Position numbers and translations under genes: made by a program
Part shown: one piece after another, positions 32,601 to 42,400 of the stretch
Layout of the letters: each line of letters opens with the position of its first letter
Position numbering within the stretch: the first letter of the stretch is position 1
From: Patagioenas fasciata
Taxonomy: Eukaryota; Chordata; Aves; Columbiformes; Columbidae
DNA: 64,000 nucleotides
Reading direction: 5' to 3'
NCBI RefSeq assembly: GCF_037038585.1
Contig: NC_092520.1
Span: forward strand, 339,001-403,000
The notes under the pieces: model-generated
The model's database searches: none
Seen by the model: the letters and a program-made list of their open reading frames with translations, nothing else
What the model was told of the DNA's origin: nothing

Positions 32601-34880
32601 GGGGCCGGCGGGGACACTGGGACTGGGAGGTGGCACCGCCAGGCACAGCGAGCGGAGCTGGGGACACGGGACGAGCTGTGCCTGGGGGTGACGGGGCACG
32701 GGGCTGCACCCCGAGGAACGGGGACAGTGGGGACAGAGCCGTGGGGCACGGGGGCTGCACCCCGAGGAACGGGGACAGTGGGGACAGAGCCGTGGGGCAC
32801 CGGGCTGCACCCCGAGGAACGGGGACAGTGGGGACAGTGGGGACAGAGCCGTGGGGCACGGGGCTGCACCCCGAGGAACGGGGACAGTGGGGACAGTGGG
32901 GACAGAGCCGTGGGGCACGGGGGCTGCACCCTGAGGAGTGGGGACAGTGGGGACAGTGGGGACAGAGCCGTGGGGCACGGGGCTGCACCCCGAGGAGCGG
33001 GGACAGCAGGGACAGTGGGGACAGAGCCGTGGGGCACAGGGGCTGCACCCCAAAGGGGAACGGGGTGACAGCGCAGTGGGGACAGTGACATGGGGCACAA
33101 TGGGGACAGCAGGGACAGCACCGCAGGGACAGTGAAGACAGTGCCATGGGGACAGCACCGCGCGGCACAGCAGGGACAGCGCTGTAGGGACAGGGCTATG
33201 GGGCACAGCATGGACAGTGCCATGGGGACAGCACCATGGGGACAGCGTGGACAGTGCCATGGGGACAGCACCACGGGGCACAGCAGGGACAGCGCCGTAG
33301 GGACAGCACCGTGGGGCACAGCAGGGACAGTGCTGTAGGGACAGTGCTATGGGGCACAGCATGAACAGCACCATGGGGACAGCGTTATGGGGCACAGCAG
33401 GGACAGCGCTATGGGGACAGCGCCATGGGGACAGCACTATGGGGACAGCATGGACAGTGCCATGGGGACAGCACCATGGGGACAGCATGGACAGTGCCAT
33501 GGGGACAGCACCATGGGGACAGCGTGGACAGTGCCATGGGGACAGCACCATGGGGCACAGCAGGGACAGCGCTGTAGGGACAGCACCGTGGGGCACAGCA
33601 GGGACAGTGCTGTAGGGACAGTGCTATGGGGCACAGCATGAACAGCACCATGGGGACAGCGTTATGGGGCACAGCAGGGACAGCGCTGTGGGGACAGCAC
33701 CATGGGGCACAGCATGAACAGTACCATGGGGACAGCGCTACGGGGCACAGCAGGGACAGCGCTATGGGGACAGTGCTGTGGGGACAGCACTATGGGGCAC
33801 AGCACTATGGGGCACAGCAGGGACAGCGCCGTGGGGTAGCGGGGACAGCAGCACCAACAGCATGGGGACACAGGCAGTGAGGGGGCGGGGGGCACAGCGG
33901 GTGCTGTGGGGCACAGTGGGGGGGGGCTGGGGAGCAGCTGTGGGCACACAGCCAGGGGAAGAGGATGTGGGGACACCATGGGGACACCATGGGGACACCA
34001 TGGGGTTGTCAGGGGGGTCACGGGGCAGGGGCAGCCATGGGGCAGGGAGGGGACACTACTGGGGCTGCCATGGGGTAGCCACAGCCCGCCATGGGGCCAC
34101 CCAGACAGTCAGGGGTCACCGTGGGTCACTGTGGGGCAGCCATGGTGCAGCTGTGGGTCACCGTGGGTCACTGTGGGGGTCACCGTGAGTCACCATGGTG
34201 CAGCTGTGGGTCACCGTGGGGCACCATGGTGCACCGTGGGGCAGTCAGGGCACCGTGGGTCACCATGGGGCACCGTGGGTCACCGTGGGTCACCATGGGT
34301 CACCGTGGGTCACCGTGGCTCCGCGGGGCGCACCTGCGTCGTCGGGGGAGCTGGCGGGGCTGCCCTGGCTGAGCGTGGCCCAGCTGGAGTCCTCGTCGCT
34401 GGCCGTGCCGCTGCGCGCCCCGAAGAGGCGGCTGGCGCTGCGGGGGGGCTCGCGCGGCCCCCGCTCCCCGCTGGGCTCCGACTCCCCGGTGGCGGGGTCG
34501 CTCTGCACCGGCGTCGAGTCCCCGTCGCCCTCCTCCTCGTCCTCCTCGTCCTCCTCGTCCTCGTCGCGCAGCGGGATGAGCGGCGGGCGGGCGCCGGCGC
34601 TGCGGGGGCTGCGGGCGCCGCGGGCGTTGCGGGCGTTGCGGGCCGCCAGCTGCAGCTCGGCGGGGCGCGGGGGCGCCAGCTCGTTGCGGTTCTGGTCGCG
34701 CTCGGCGCGGCGCTGCTGGTTCTGCCCGTCCTTGAGCCACTTGGCGGTGCGGGGCTCGTCGGGCGCGCCCCCGTCCCGCAGCGCCGTCCCGCCCGGGGCC
34801 GCGCCCGGCGCCGCGCTCAGCGCGGGCCCGCACCGGTTGTCGTTGGCCAGGTCGCTGCGCTTGCTCTCGGACCCCGACAT
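20625..34880 (-). CDS. APBB1: Fe65, amyloid precursor protein-binding adaptor APBB1
   Basis: Fourteen coding exons, 5' to 3': 34880-34334, 30262-30072, 29285-29229, 28368-28286, 28136-28100, 27475-27347, 26617-26490, 26085-26080 (microexon), 25927-25813, 24974-24890, 23367-23284, 23181-23066, 22141-21965, 20792-20625. All are GT-AG with matching phases; 640 aa with the microexon (human 710). Fe65 links the APP intracellular tail to nuclear and cytoskeletal partners. Visible parts are [10 protein letters not shown] near the N-terminus; an acidic run [16 protein letters not shown]; a WW domain at about 197-225 (W201, W222, TGTTQW); PTB1 at about 306-440 ([37 protein letters not shown]); and PTB2 at about 460-590 ([25 protein letters not shown]). 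The linker between WW and PTB1 is shorter and more diverged than in mammals. Introns are packed with minisatellites, four of them carrying copies of the adjacent splice donor. Confidence 0.96.
20872..21964 (-). repeat. 52-bp array carrying copies of an APBB1 splice donor (last intron)
   Basis: About 19 units, mostly 52 bp, lie directly against the penultimate exon. On the - strand each begins with the last exon bases and donor, CTGCATG then GTGAGCCCC, identical to the true junction at 21965/21964. The rest of the unit (ATAGACC, CCCATAG words) is intronic. The 72 bp from here to the last acceptor (20793-20871) are unique. Confidence 0.92.
22165..23045 (-). repeat. Composite GGGACACGGTCACCGCCA arrays in an APBB1 intron
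   Basis: Irregular units built on GGGACGGGGGACACGGTC and ACCGCCATGGGACGGG fill the intron between the exons at 22141 and 23066. Confidence 0.85.
23420..24400 (-). repeat. 21-bp CAGCACCGTGCTCCCC minisatellite in an APBB1 intron
   Basis: About 46 units of 21 bp (CAGCACCGTGCTCCCCGCGCC on average, with CACACC, CTCACC and CATGCC endings). A few longer units contain GCGGCCACCGGCACC. The array decays into single copies up to about 24400. Confidence 0.93.
24594..24889 (-). repeat. About 31-bp array carrying copies of an APBB1 splice donor
   Basis: Nine regular units follow the exon that ends at 24890. On the - strand each reads TCCCGTTCCAGGGTAGGGGA, which is the last 11 exon bases plus the donor (GTAGGG). 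At least three decayed copies continue at 24484-24590. The donor GT of the real exon is at 24889-24888. Confidence 0.92.
25140..25812 (-). repeat. 60-bp array carrying copies of the PTB1 exon tail and donor
   Basis: Eleven units follow the exon that ends at 25813. On the - strand each carries the last 29 to 30 coding bases (codons for [10 protein letters not shown]) and the donor GTGAGCCCC, almost unchanged. The rest of each unit is CCGAGACCCCCAGTGCCCCC, so every unit also has a pyrimidine-rich stretch and an AG before the exon copy. Only the most distal copy (25145-25180) differs clearly. Confidence 0.95.
26080..26085 (-). CDS. APBB1: 6-nt APBB1 microexon (adds Arg-Glu in PTB1)
   Basis: On the - strand the sequence is GACGCAG, then GGAGAG, then GTAGGG: a six-base exon between a consensus acceptor and a good donor, in the intron between 26490 and 25927. 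The upstream exon ends in AG and the downstream one begins G-GAC. Skipping it gives G-R-D-F, and inclusion gives G-R-E-R-D-F, exactly the human Fe65 text. In mammals this 6-bp exon is known to be neuron-enriched. A pyrimidine-rich stretch with TCTCTGGTCTCTCTGCC lies upstream. Inclusion and tissue use here are inferred. Confidence 0.88.
26105..26395 (-). repeat. CCCACAGACC simple repeats next to the microexon
   Basis: Degenerate 9 to 12 bp units (CCCACAGACC, CCCCACAGA) occupy the intron just upstream of the microexon in the sense of the gene. Confidence 0.8.
26640..27335 (-). repeat. GGGGGGCAGTGCG minisatellite in an APBB1 intron
   Basis: Units of roughly 13 to 45 bp built on GGGGGGCAGTGCGGG and GGGGTAGTGTGGGG fill the intron between the exons at 27347 and 26617. 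G-runs are on the template strand, so the transcript is C-rich. Confidence 0.9.
27625..28010 (-). repeat. 22-bp GGGGTCCCAGGCTGCACCC minisatellite
   Basis: About 17 units of 22 bp (GGGGGTCCCAGGCTGCACCC then AT) in the intron between the exons at 28100 and 27475. Confidence 0.92.
28465..29228 (-). repeat. 40-bp array carrying copies of an APBB1 splice donor (after exon 3)
   Basis: About 18 units of 40 bp directly follow the 57-nt exon ending at 29229. On the - strand each carries TCTGGAAG then GTGAGCAGTGGGGC, identical to the true junction (codons for W-K plus donor). The remaining half-unit is ACGGGGGGAATGGGGGGC. Confidence 0.95.
29335..30010 (-). repeat. 49-50 bp and shorter CCCCGCACCCCGGGG arrays
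   Basis: Seven or eight units of about 49-50 bp (CCACAGCCTGGGGATCCCC, ACAGCCCCGCACCCCGGGG) are followed from about 29690 by shorter related units (ACCCCACAGCCCCACTCCCC). Located in the intron between APBB1 exons 2 and 3. Confidence 0.88.
30312..31185 (-). repeat. Pentamer (GGCAY/TGGCA) array in APBB1 intron 1
   Basis: About 870 bp of GGCAC, GGCAT, AGCAC, AGCAT and GTACA pentamers. All open frames here, such as Met-Ala-Trp-His polymers, are artefacts. It starts about 50 bp upstream of the exon 2 acceptor. Confidence 0.93.
31370..31735 (-). repeat. CCGGTCCCCATGGCCGGTCC array
   Basis: Units of about 20 to 60 bp mixing ACGGGCGGTCCCCACGGGTG and CCGGTCCCCATGGCCGG in APBB1 intron 1. Confidence 0.85.
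31860..32270 (-). repeat. CCCCATCCC and GGGACAGGGATGG arrays
   Basis: A short C-rich array (CCGGTCCCCGTCCCCATC, 31860-31965) is followed by a G-rich one (GGGGACAGCGATGGCAGG, 32030-32270). They flank unique sequence in APBB1 intron 1. Sequence from 32271 to 32690 is degenerate G-rich DNA with no recognisable gene. Confidence 0.75.
32690..33075 (-). repeat. About 60-70 bp minisatellite with CTGCACCCCGAGGAACGGGG
   Basis: Six or seven units containing CTGCACCCCGAGGAACGGGG and ACAGAGCCGTGGGGCACGGG, with a variable number of GGGGACAGT words. Located in APBB1 intron 1. Confidence 0.9.
33080..33840 (-). repeat. 18-bp GGGGACAGCACCATG array
   Basis: Irregular units built on ATGGGGACAGCACC and GGGGCACAGCAGGGACAG, arranged as longer composite repeats; 33340-33430 and 33600-33690 are near-duplicates. 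APBB1 intron 1. Confidence 0.88.
34120..34320 (-). repeat. CACCGTGGGT array next to APBB1 exon 1
   Basis: About 20 units of 9 to 10 bp (GGTCACCGT, GGGTCACCAT) end 14 bp from the exon 1 donor at 34333. The donor is not part of the unit. Confidence 0.85.
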
Positions 34881-35720
34881 GGCGGCGGGGGGCGCGGCGG
34901 CACCGCGGCTCCTACAGCGGCGGCGGCGGCAGCTCCGCGTCCATCGGGCCTGCGGGGGCGGCGGGACGGACCGGGAGCCGCGCCCGAGGGGCCCGAGCAG
35001 CCCTGGACGCCGCACCCGAGGGACCCCGAGGAGCCCCGGCCCCCGCACCGCCCCGGGAACCCGGCCCCTGCCCCCCGAGCCCGGCCCGGCACCCCAGTCC
35101 CGCAGCGCGGAGCGGCCCGGCCGGCTCCCCGGTTCCCCCCATCCCACCGCCCGGCCCGGCACCCGCACCGGGACCCCCCGGACCCCTGCCCGGCACCCGC
35201 ACCGGGACCCCCCGGACCCCCCGGCCCCGGCCCAGAATCCGCACCGGGACGCCCCGGGCCCCCCACCCCCGGCCGGAGCGGCCCCGCTCGGCCCAGCCGG
35301 TACCTTCGGCGGCTCCGCTGGGGGGCACGGGGGGGCTCTGCTTCCGCTTCCGGGGGCGGGGCGGAGACAGCGCCCCCCCGGTACCGACTGGCACCGGCAC
35401 CGGAACCGGAGCCGGCACGTACGGACACCGGAACCGGCCCGACACCGGCACCAGCACCGGCCCGGCGGGCTGCGGGACCCGCATCACGGCCGCCGCGGCG
35501 ACCCTGCGGCCCCGCTCCCCGGTCCGGTCCCGCTGTCCGGTCCGATCCCGCTCCCCGGTCCAATCCCGCTCCCCCCGGTCCGGTCCCGCTCCCCCCGGTC
35601 CGGTCCCCCTCCCCGGGACGTGTCCACCGGGAACAGTGACCAGGCAGCCCGGGCCCCGCGGGGATCGAGTGACCGGAGTGACCCGGGGACACCGAGAGCC
35701 CGCCCGGACCCGGCACCGCG
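34881..35720 (-). promoter_or_regulatory. APBB1 5' region: CpG-rich promoter and 5' UTR exon
   Basis: The coding exon can be extended to an acceptor-like CCCCCGCAG at 34958-34950, giving a 69-nt 5' UTR segment in exon 2. A likely first non-coding exon ends at a donor (AAG then GTACCGG) at 35304/35303. Just upstream in the sense of the gene are two ETS-like GGAAGC motifs (35341-35354) and GC boxes (GGGGGCGGGGCGG, 35353-35365), with dense CpG. No TATA box. Exact start sites are inferred. Confidence 0.5.
34912..34944 (-). CDS. Upstream open reading frame in the APBB1 leader (10 codons)
   Basis: ATG at 34944-34942 opens MDAELPPPPL and stops at 34914-34912, 31 nt before the main APBB1 ATG at 34880. 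The context is medium (G at +4, C at -3). If it is in the mature leader it could lower translation of Fe65. Translation is not shown. Confidence 0.4.
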   Translation of the reverse strand: MDAELPPPPL

Positions 35721-36180
35721 ACCAGTGCGGACCGGAACGGACCAGAACGGACCAGCACAGACCAGTGCGGATCAATAGAGACCAGTACGGACCAGTACAG
35801 ACCAGTACGGACCAGTGCAGCCAAGTCCAGCCCAGTTTAGCCCAGTTTAGCCCAGCTCAGCCCAGTGCAGCCCAGTCCAGCCCAGTTCAGCCCAGTCCAG
35901 CCCAGTCCAGTCCAGCCCGGTGCAGCCCATTTCAGCCCAGTTCAGCCCGGTGCAGCCCAGTTCAGCCCGGTGCAGCCCAGTGCAGCCCAGTTCAGCCCGG
36001 TGCAGCCCAGTCCAGCCCAGTTCAGCCCGGTGCAGCCCAGTGCAGCCCAGTTCAGCCCGGTGCAGCCCAGTTCAGCCCGGTGCAGCCCGGTTCAGCCCAG
36101 TGCAGCCCAGTTCAGCCCGGTGCAGCCCAGTCCAGCCCAGTTCAGCCCGGTGCAGCCCAGTGCAGCCCGGTGCAGCCTGA
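35720..36180 (+). repeat. 10-bp CAG-pyrimidine decamer array between HPX and APBB1
   Basis: About 10 units of ACCAGTACGG/ACCAGTACAG type (35720-35825) pass into about 35 units of CAGCCCAGTT/CAGCCCGGTG (35826-36180), all close to a 10-bp period. The array lies upstream of the APBB1 promoter and downstream of the HPX poly(A) signal. The remaining 36181-36446 is unique. Confidence 0.9.
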
Positions 36181-36446
36181 CGCAGCCCCCATCCCCCAGC
36201 ACCCCGTCCCCTGGCGTCACAAACGGTGTCCCCTCCACAGGACCCCGGGCACCTGCACCCGCCAGCCCTGCGCCGCTGTCCCGGTGCCCCTGGGTGGTGA
36301 CACGGGGACAGGCAGGGGACAGGACAGGCAGGGATGGGGACAGGACAGGGACAGGGACAGCGCGGGGACGGGGACAGCGCCGTGTCACCGCGGGCACCCC
36401 GCCCCCCCAGCTCGGGGCCGTCTCGGGTGTTCTGGCTTCCGCCGTG

Positions 36447-36452
36447 TTTATT
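36447..36452 (-). terminator. HPX poly(A) signal AATAAA overlapping the stop codon
   Basis: On the - strand the end of the gene reads AAC-TAATAAACACGG. The stop TAA occupies 36453-36451 and AATAAA starts on its second base (36452-36447). No other AATAAA lies within the next 1.5 kb, so the 3' UTR would be only about 20-30 nt. Confidence 0.75.
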
Positions 36453-39400
36453 AGTTTGTGTCGGTGGTGCCCGTGTCCGTGTCCGTGCCCGTGTGCGGGC
36501 AGCGGAGGAGCCGCGGGGCGCCGGGCTCGGGGGGCGCGGGCTGCGGGGCCGCCAGCAGCTGCGCGGGGCCGGGGTAGCGGTGCAGCGCGGGCCCCCGGAG
36601 CACGAACACGCCGTCCCGCGTGCACATGGCGCTGTCCACGCGGTCGTGGGGCAGCGGCAGCGGCGGCCCCGCGCGCCGGGGGCTCTGCGACAGGTCCACG
36701 AGCTGGATGCGGTCACCTGCGCGACGGGGCGGGACGGGACGGGGCTGGCACCCCGGCACACACCCGGCACAGCCCCGGGGTCCCGCCGTGTCCCACCCGG
36801 CACAGCCCCGGGGGTCCCACGGGGGTCCCCACCGGCACAGCCCCGGGGTCCCGCCGTGTCCCACCCGGCACAGCCCCGGGGGTCCCACGGGGGTCCCCAC
36901 CGGCACAGCCCCGGGGTCCCGCCGTGTCCCACCCGGCACAGCCCCGGGGGTCCCACGGGGGTCCCCACCGGCACAGCCCCCGGGGTCCCGCCGTGTCCCA
37001 CCCGGCACATTCCCGCGTGTCTCGCCGTGTCCCACCCGGCACAGCCCCCGGGGTCCCACGGGGGTCCGCACCCGGCACAGCCCCGGGGGTCCCGCCGTGT
37101 CACACCCAGCACAGCCCCGGGGGTCCCGCTGTGTCCCACCCGGCCCAGCCCTGGGTCCCCACCCGACCCGGCCCAGCCCCGCCCCCGGTCGCACCTGTGA
37201 TGACGTAGAGCTGGGCGGAGCCGGGGCAGGTGAAGGCGGCGTCGGCGCGGGGAACGCCCAGCTCGTCCAGCAGCGGCCGCGGGTACCCCTGGACCCGCTG
37301 GTGGCCCCGGTCCGACAGGAACACGGACACCTGCGAGCCCTGGGGACAGCGGGCGCTGCCACACGGCGGGCGGGGACGGGACGGGGGCGGGGGCGGGAAC
37401 GGCGGGGACGGGACGGGGGCGGGGACGGCGGGGACGGGACGGGGGCGGGGACGGCGGCGGGACGGGCAGGCACGGGACGGGCGGGGACGGGACGGGCGGG
37501 GACGGGACGGGGGCGGGAATGGCGGGGACGGCGGCGGGACGGGCGGGGACGGGACGGGGGCGGGGACGGCGGCGGGATGGGCGGGGACAGGGGCGGGACG
37601 GGCGGGGACAGGGGCGGGACGGGGTGGGGTTTGGGGCTTCCCGGGGCTCCGGGCGGAGGGAGAGGGCCGAGGGGATCCCACGGGGGGTTCGGGACAAGGA
37701 CGGCACAGCCCTGGGGACACGGCCCTGGGGACGCGGCCCCACAGCCCGGCTGCCCCGCGCGGGGGACGTCCCCGTGTGCCGGGGTGACACCCTGTGCCCT
37801 GGTGCCAGGTTCCGGGTGCCTGAGCTGCCCCGGGGGGTCTTTCCGGGGGGGCAGCGAGACGGGGAGAGGGGCGGGACCCACAGGGACAGGGCGGGACAGC
37901 CCGTGGGTCACACCTGGATCAGGTAGGTGCGTCCGTCCCAGGCAAAGGCGGCGTCCACCGGTCCGTCCAGCCCCGGCCACGTCTGTCCCACGGGCCAGGG
38001 GTGCTGCCCGTCCTGCCACGAGTCCAGCCGGAACGACAGGTTCCCTGCGGGCGGCAGCGGCGGCCTGGACCCACGGACCCGCCCCACGGACCCGCCCCAC
38101 GGACCTGCCCCACGGAACTGCCCCACGGAACTGCCCCACGGACCCGACCCACGGACCTGCCCCACGGACCCGACCCACGGACCTGCCCCACGGACCTGAC
38201 CCACGGACCCGACTCACGGACCCGACCCATGGACCTGACCCACGGACCCGACCCACGGAGCCGCCCCACGGAACTGCCCCACGGAACTGCCCCACGGACC
38301 TGCCCCATGGACCTGACCCACGGACCTGACCCATGGACCCGCCCCACGGACTTGACCCACGGAACTGCCCTATGGACCCGATGCATGGACCCGCCCCACG
38401 GACCCGCCCCACAGCCACAACTGCAGCTCCCACCCCACAGCCCCACACTCCAGGGCTCCAGGGAGTGTCTGGGTACACTGTCCTGCAGCCCCACGGCCAC
38501 CAGCGCGGCCACTGTCACCCCCAGCACTGCCACTGTCACAGCCCCAGCGCTGTCACAGCCCCAGCAGTGTCCCTGTCACCCCAGCCATGTCCCTGTCACC
38601 CCAGCCTGTCCCTGTCGCCCCAGCCCATCCCTGTCACCCCAGCAGTGTCAGTGCCACCCCCCAGCAGTGTCTGTCAGTGTCACCCCAGCAGTATCAGTGT
38701 CACCCCCCAGCAGTGTCCCTGTCACCTCAGCAGTGTACCTGTCACCCCAGCAGTGTCAGTGCCACCCCCCGGCAGTGTCCCTGTCACCTCAGCAGTGTCC
38801 CTGACACCCCAGCAGTGTCCCTGTCACCCCAGCAGTGTCAGTGTCCCCCCCCAGCAGTGTCTGTCACTGTCACCCCAGCAGTGTCAGTGTCACCCCAGCC
38901 CTGTCCCTGTCACCCCAGCAGTGTCAGTGTCCCCCCCCAGCAGTGTCTGTCAGTGTCACCCCAGCGGTGTCACCAGTGCCACCCCACCGTCCCTCACCGC
39001 GGAAGGCGAACACGCGCCCGGTGTCATCGGACAGCAGGGCCTGGAACGGGGTCTCGCTGCACCGGTCACCGGCGTCACCCCACGAGGCGTTTCCCAAACC
39101 GTGACCTGGACAGGACAGGGACAGCAGTGGGGACGGGGACGGGGACAGGGACAGGGAAACGGGACAGGACGGGGGCAGGGACAGGGACAGGACAGGGACA
39201 CAGGACATGGGACAGGATGGGGACACGGGACAGGGACACAGGACAGGGACACGGGACAGGACGGGGACACAGGAGAGGCAGGGACACAGGACGGGCAGCA
39301 GGGACAGGACAGGGACACAGGACAGGGACAGGGACAGGGACACAGGGCGGGCAGCAGAGACAGGACAGGGACACTAGACAGGGACACAGGGCAGGATGGG

Positions 39401-42400
39401 GACACAGGACAGGGACACAGGGACAGGGACACAGGGCGGGCAGCAGGGGCAGCCCCAGGGCAGCCTGGGGGTCGGGGTCCCTCTGGGGCTGGTACCCCTG
39501 CTTGTCCCCGTCCCCAGAGCATCCCCAGTGCGGGCGCCCGGGATGGTCCCCAGGAGGGTCCCCATGGTGCGGGTTGGTCCCCCAGGTGTGTGTGTGTCCC
39601 CAGGAGGGTCCCCATGGTGCGGGTTGGTCCCCCAGGTGTGTGTGTGTCCCCAGGAGGGTCCCCATGGTGCGGGTTGGTCCCCCAGGTGTGTGTGTCCCCC
39701 CAGGTGTGTCCCCAAGGGGTGTGTGTTCGTTCGGGTGTGTTCCCAAGGGGTGTGTGTCCCCAGGAGGGTCCCCATGGTGCGGGTTGGTCCCCCAGGTCTG
39801 TGTGTGTCCCCAGGAGGGTCCCCATGGTGCGGGCTGGTCCCCCAGGTGTGTGTGTGTCCCCAGGCGTGTCCCCAAGGGGTGTGTGTGTGTTCCGGTGTGT
39901 CCTCATAGTGTGTGTGTCCCCAGGCAGGTCCCCACGGTGCAGGTTGGTCCCCCGGGTGTGTGTGTCCCCCGGGTGTGTGTGTTCCCCAGGTGTGTCCCTG
40001 CAGTGTTCCCGTGGTGTCCCCGCGGTGTCCCCATGGTGTGTGTGTGTGTCCCGCGGTGTCCCCACGGAGTCCCGCGGTGTCCCCATGCTCTGTGTGTGTG
40101 TCCCCGCGGTGTGTGTGTGTCCCGCGGTGTCCCCATGGTGTCCCCATGCTGTGTGTGTGTGTCCCGCGGTGTCCCCATGCTGTGTGTGTGTGTCCCCGTG
40201 TCCCGCGGTGTCCCCACGGGGTCCCGCGGTGTCCCCACGGGGTCCCGCGGTGTCCCCATGGTGTGTGTGTCCCCGTGGTGTCCCCATGGTGTCCCCATGC
40301 TGTGTGTGTGTCCCTATGCTGTGTGTCCCCGTGTCCCGCGGTGTCCCCATGGTGTGTGTGTCCCCGTGGTGTGTGTGTGTCCCGCGGTGTCCCCATGGTG
40401 TCCCCATGCTGTGTGTCCCCGTGTCCCGCGGTGTCCCCATGCTGTGTGTGTCCCCGTGCTGTGTGTGTGTGTGTCCCCGTGTCCCGCGGTGTCCCCATGC
40501 TGTGTGTGTCCCCATGGTGTGTGTGTCCCCATGCTGTGTGTGTGTCCCCGTGTCCCGCGGTGTCCCCATGCTGTGTGTGTCCCCATGCTGTGTGTCCCCG
40601 TGTCCCGCGGTGTCCCCATGCTGTGTGTGTCCCCATGCTGTGTGTGTGTCCCCGTGTCCCGCGGTGCCCCACGCTGTGTGTGTCCCCATGCTGTGTGTGT
40701 CCCCATGCTGTGTGTGTGTCCCCGTGTCCCGCGGTGTCCCCATGCTGTGTGTGTCCCCATGCTGTGTGTGTCCCCATGCTGTGTGTGTGTCCCCGTGTCC
40801 CGCGGTGTCCCCATGCTGTATGTGTCCCCATGCTGTGTGTGTGTCCCCGTGTCCCGCGGTGTCCCCATGGTGTGTGTGTCCCCATGCTGTGTGTGTGTCC
40901 CCATGCTGTGTGTGTCCCCATGCTGTGCGTGTGTCCCCGTGTCCCGCGGCGCCCCGCGCTCACCGCGCCCGGGGCAGGGGATGAAGAAGTCGCGCAGGTC
41001 GCGGGGCTCCCCGGGCGCGTCCCCGGCGCGGGGCCGGAAGCGGCGGAAGCGGGTCCCGCGCAGGCAGTAGAACCGGCCCAGCCAGCGCAGCGCCGCCCCG
41101 CACGCGCCCAGCGCGGGCCACGCGCGCGGCTTCGTCACGCGCAGCGCCACGTCGAACACGAACACGCGGTCCCCTGGGGGCGGGGCCCGGTGACACCGCG
41201 GGCACCGCTCCCGGCACCGGTGACACCGCGGGCACCGCTCCCGCAGCCCCCACAGCCCCCACAGCCCCCACTGCCCCCACAGCCCCCGCAACCCCCACAG
41301 CATCCACAACACCCACTGCCCCCGCAGGCCCCACTGCCCCCGCAGCCCCCGCAGCCCCCACAGCCCCCACAGCATCCACAGCACCCACTGCCCCCGCAGC
41401 CCCCACTGCCCCTGCAGCCCCCACTGCCCCCGCAGCCCCCACAACCCCCAGAGCACCCACAGAACCCACAGGCCCCGCAGCACCCACAGCCCCCATTGCC
41501 CCCGCAGCCCCCGCTGCCCCCATTGCCCCCACTGCCCCGCAGCCCCGCGCCCGGCCGCGCTCACCGCTGAAGAACAGCACGGCGTCGCCCCCGCAGTCCC
41601 CGCGCGGACATTCCACGGCCGCGTCCAGGGCCCCGGGCACCCCCGGGAACTCCTCCTCGATGCGCCGGGGGAACCCGGGCTGGAGCCGCCCCCCCGCGTA
41701 CGCCCAGACCCGCTCCCCCTGCGAGAGCCCGGCTGAGACCCGCGGCCGGGACACACGGACAGAGACCCGCGGACAGACACCCACGGACAGACACCCCATG
41801 GCTGGGACCCACGGACAGACACCCTGCGGCTGGGACCCACAGACTGAGAGCCACGGACAGACACCCCGCGGGCACCCCATGGCTGAGACCCACGGACACC
41901 CCACGGACAGACACCCCACGGGCACCCCATGGCTGAGACCCACGGACACCCCACGGACAGACACCCCACGGGCACCCCATGGCTGAGACCCACGGACAGC
42001 CCACGGACAGACACCCCACGGGCACCCCATGGCTGAGACCCACGGACACCCCATGGCTGAGGCCCACGAACACCCCACGGGGAACCCCCGCAACAAGCCC
42101 CCCAAACCCCCCATGGAGCCCTAGACCCCATGGGCCTGCCTGGGGGTCCGGGCAGAGGAGACCCCAACCCAGGCAGCTGCCCCGGACCCACGGCAGCGGG
42201 AGGAGCCCATCCCAGCCCCCACCCCAGACCCCCACCCCAGCCCCCACCCCGCCCCCCCCGGGTCCCCGCCCCAGCCCCCCCGGACGCCGTGCCTGGAAGA
42301 GCAGGAGGCTCCGCTGCTCCGCGGGGCTGTGGGGCCGGTGCAGCCGCAGCGCGGCGTCCACGGGACCCCCCAGCTCGGGCCAGACCGCGGCGATGGGGCG

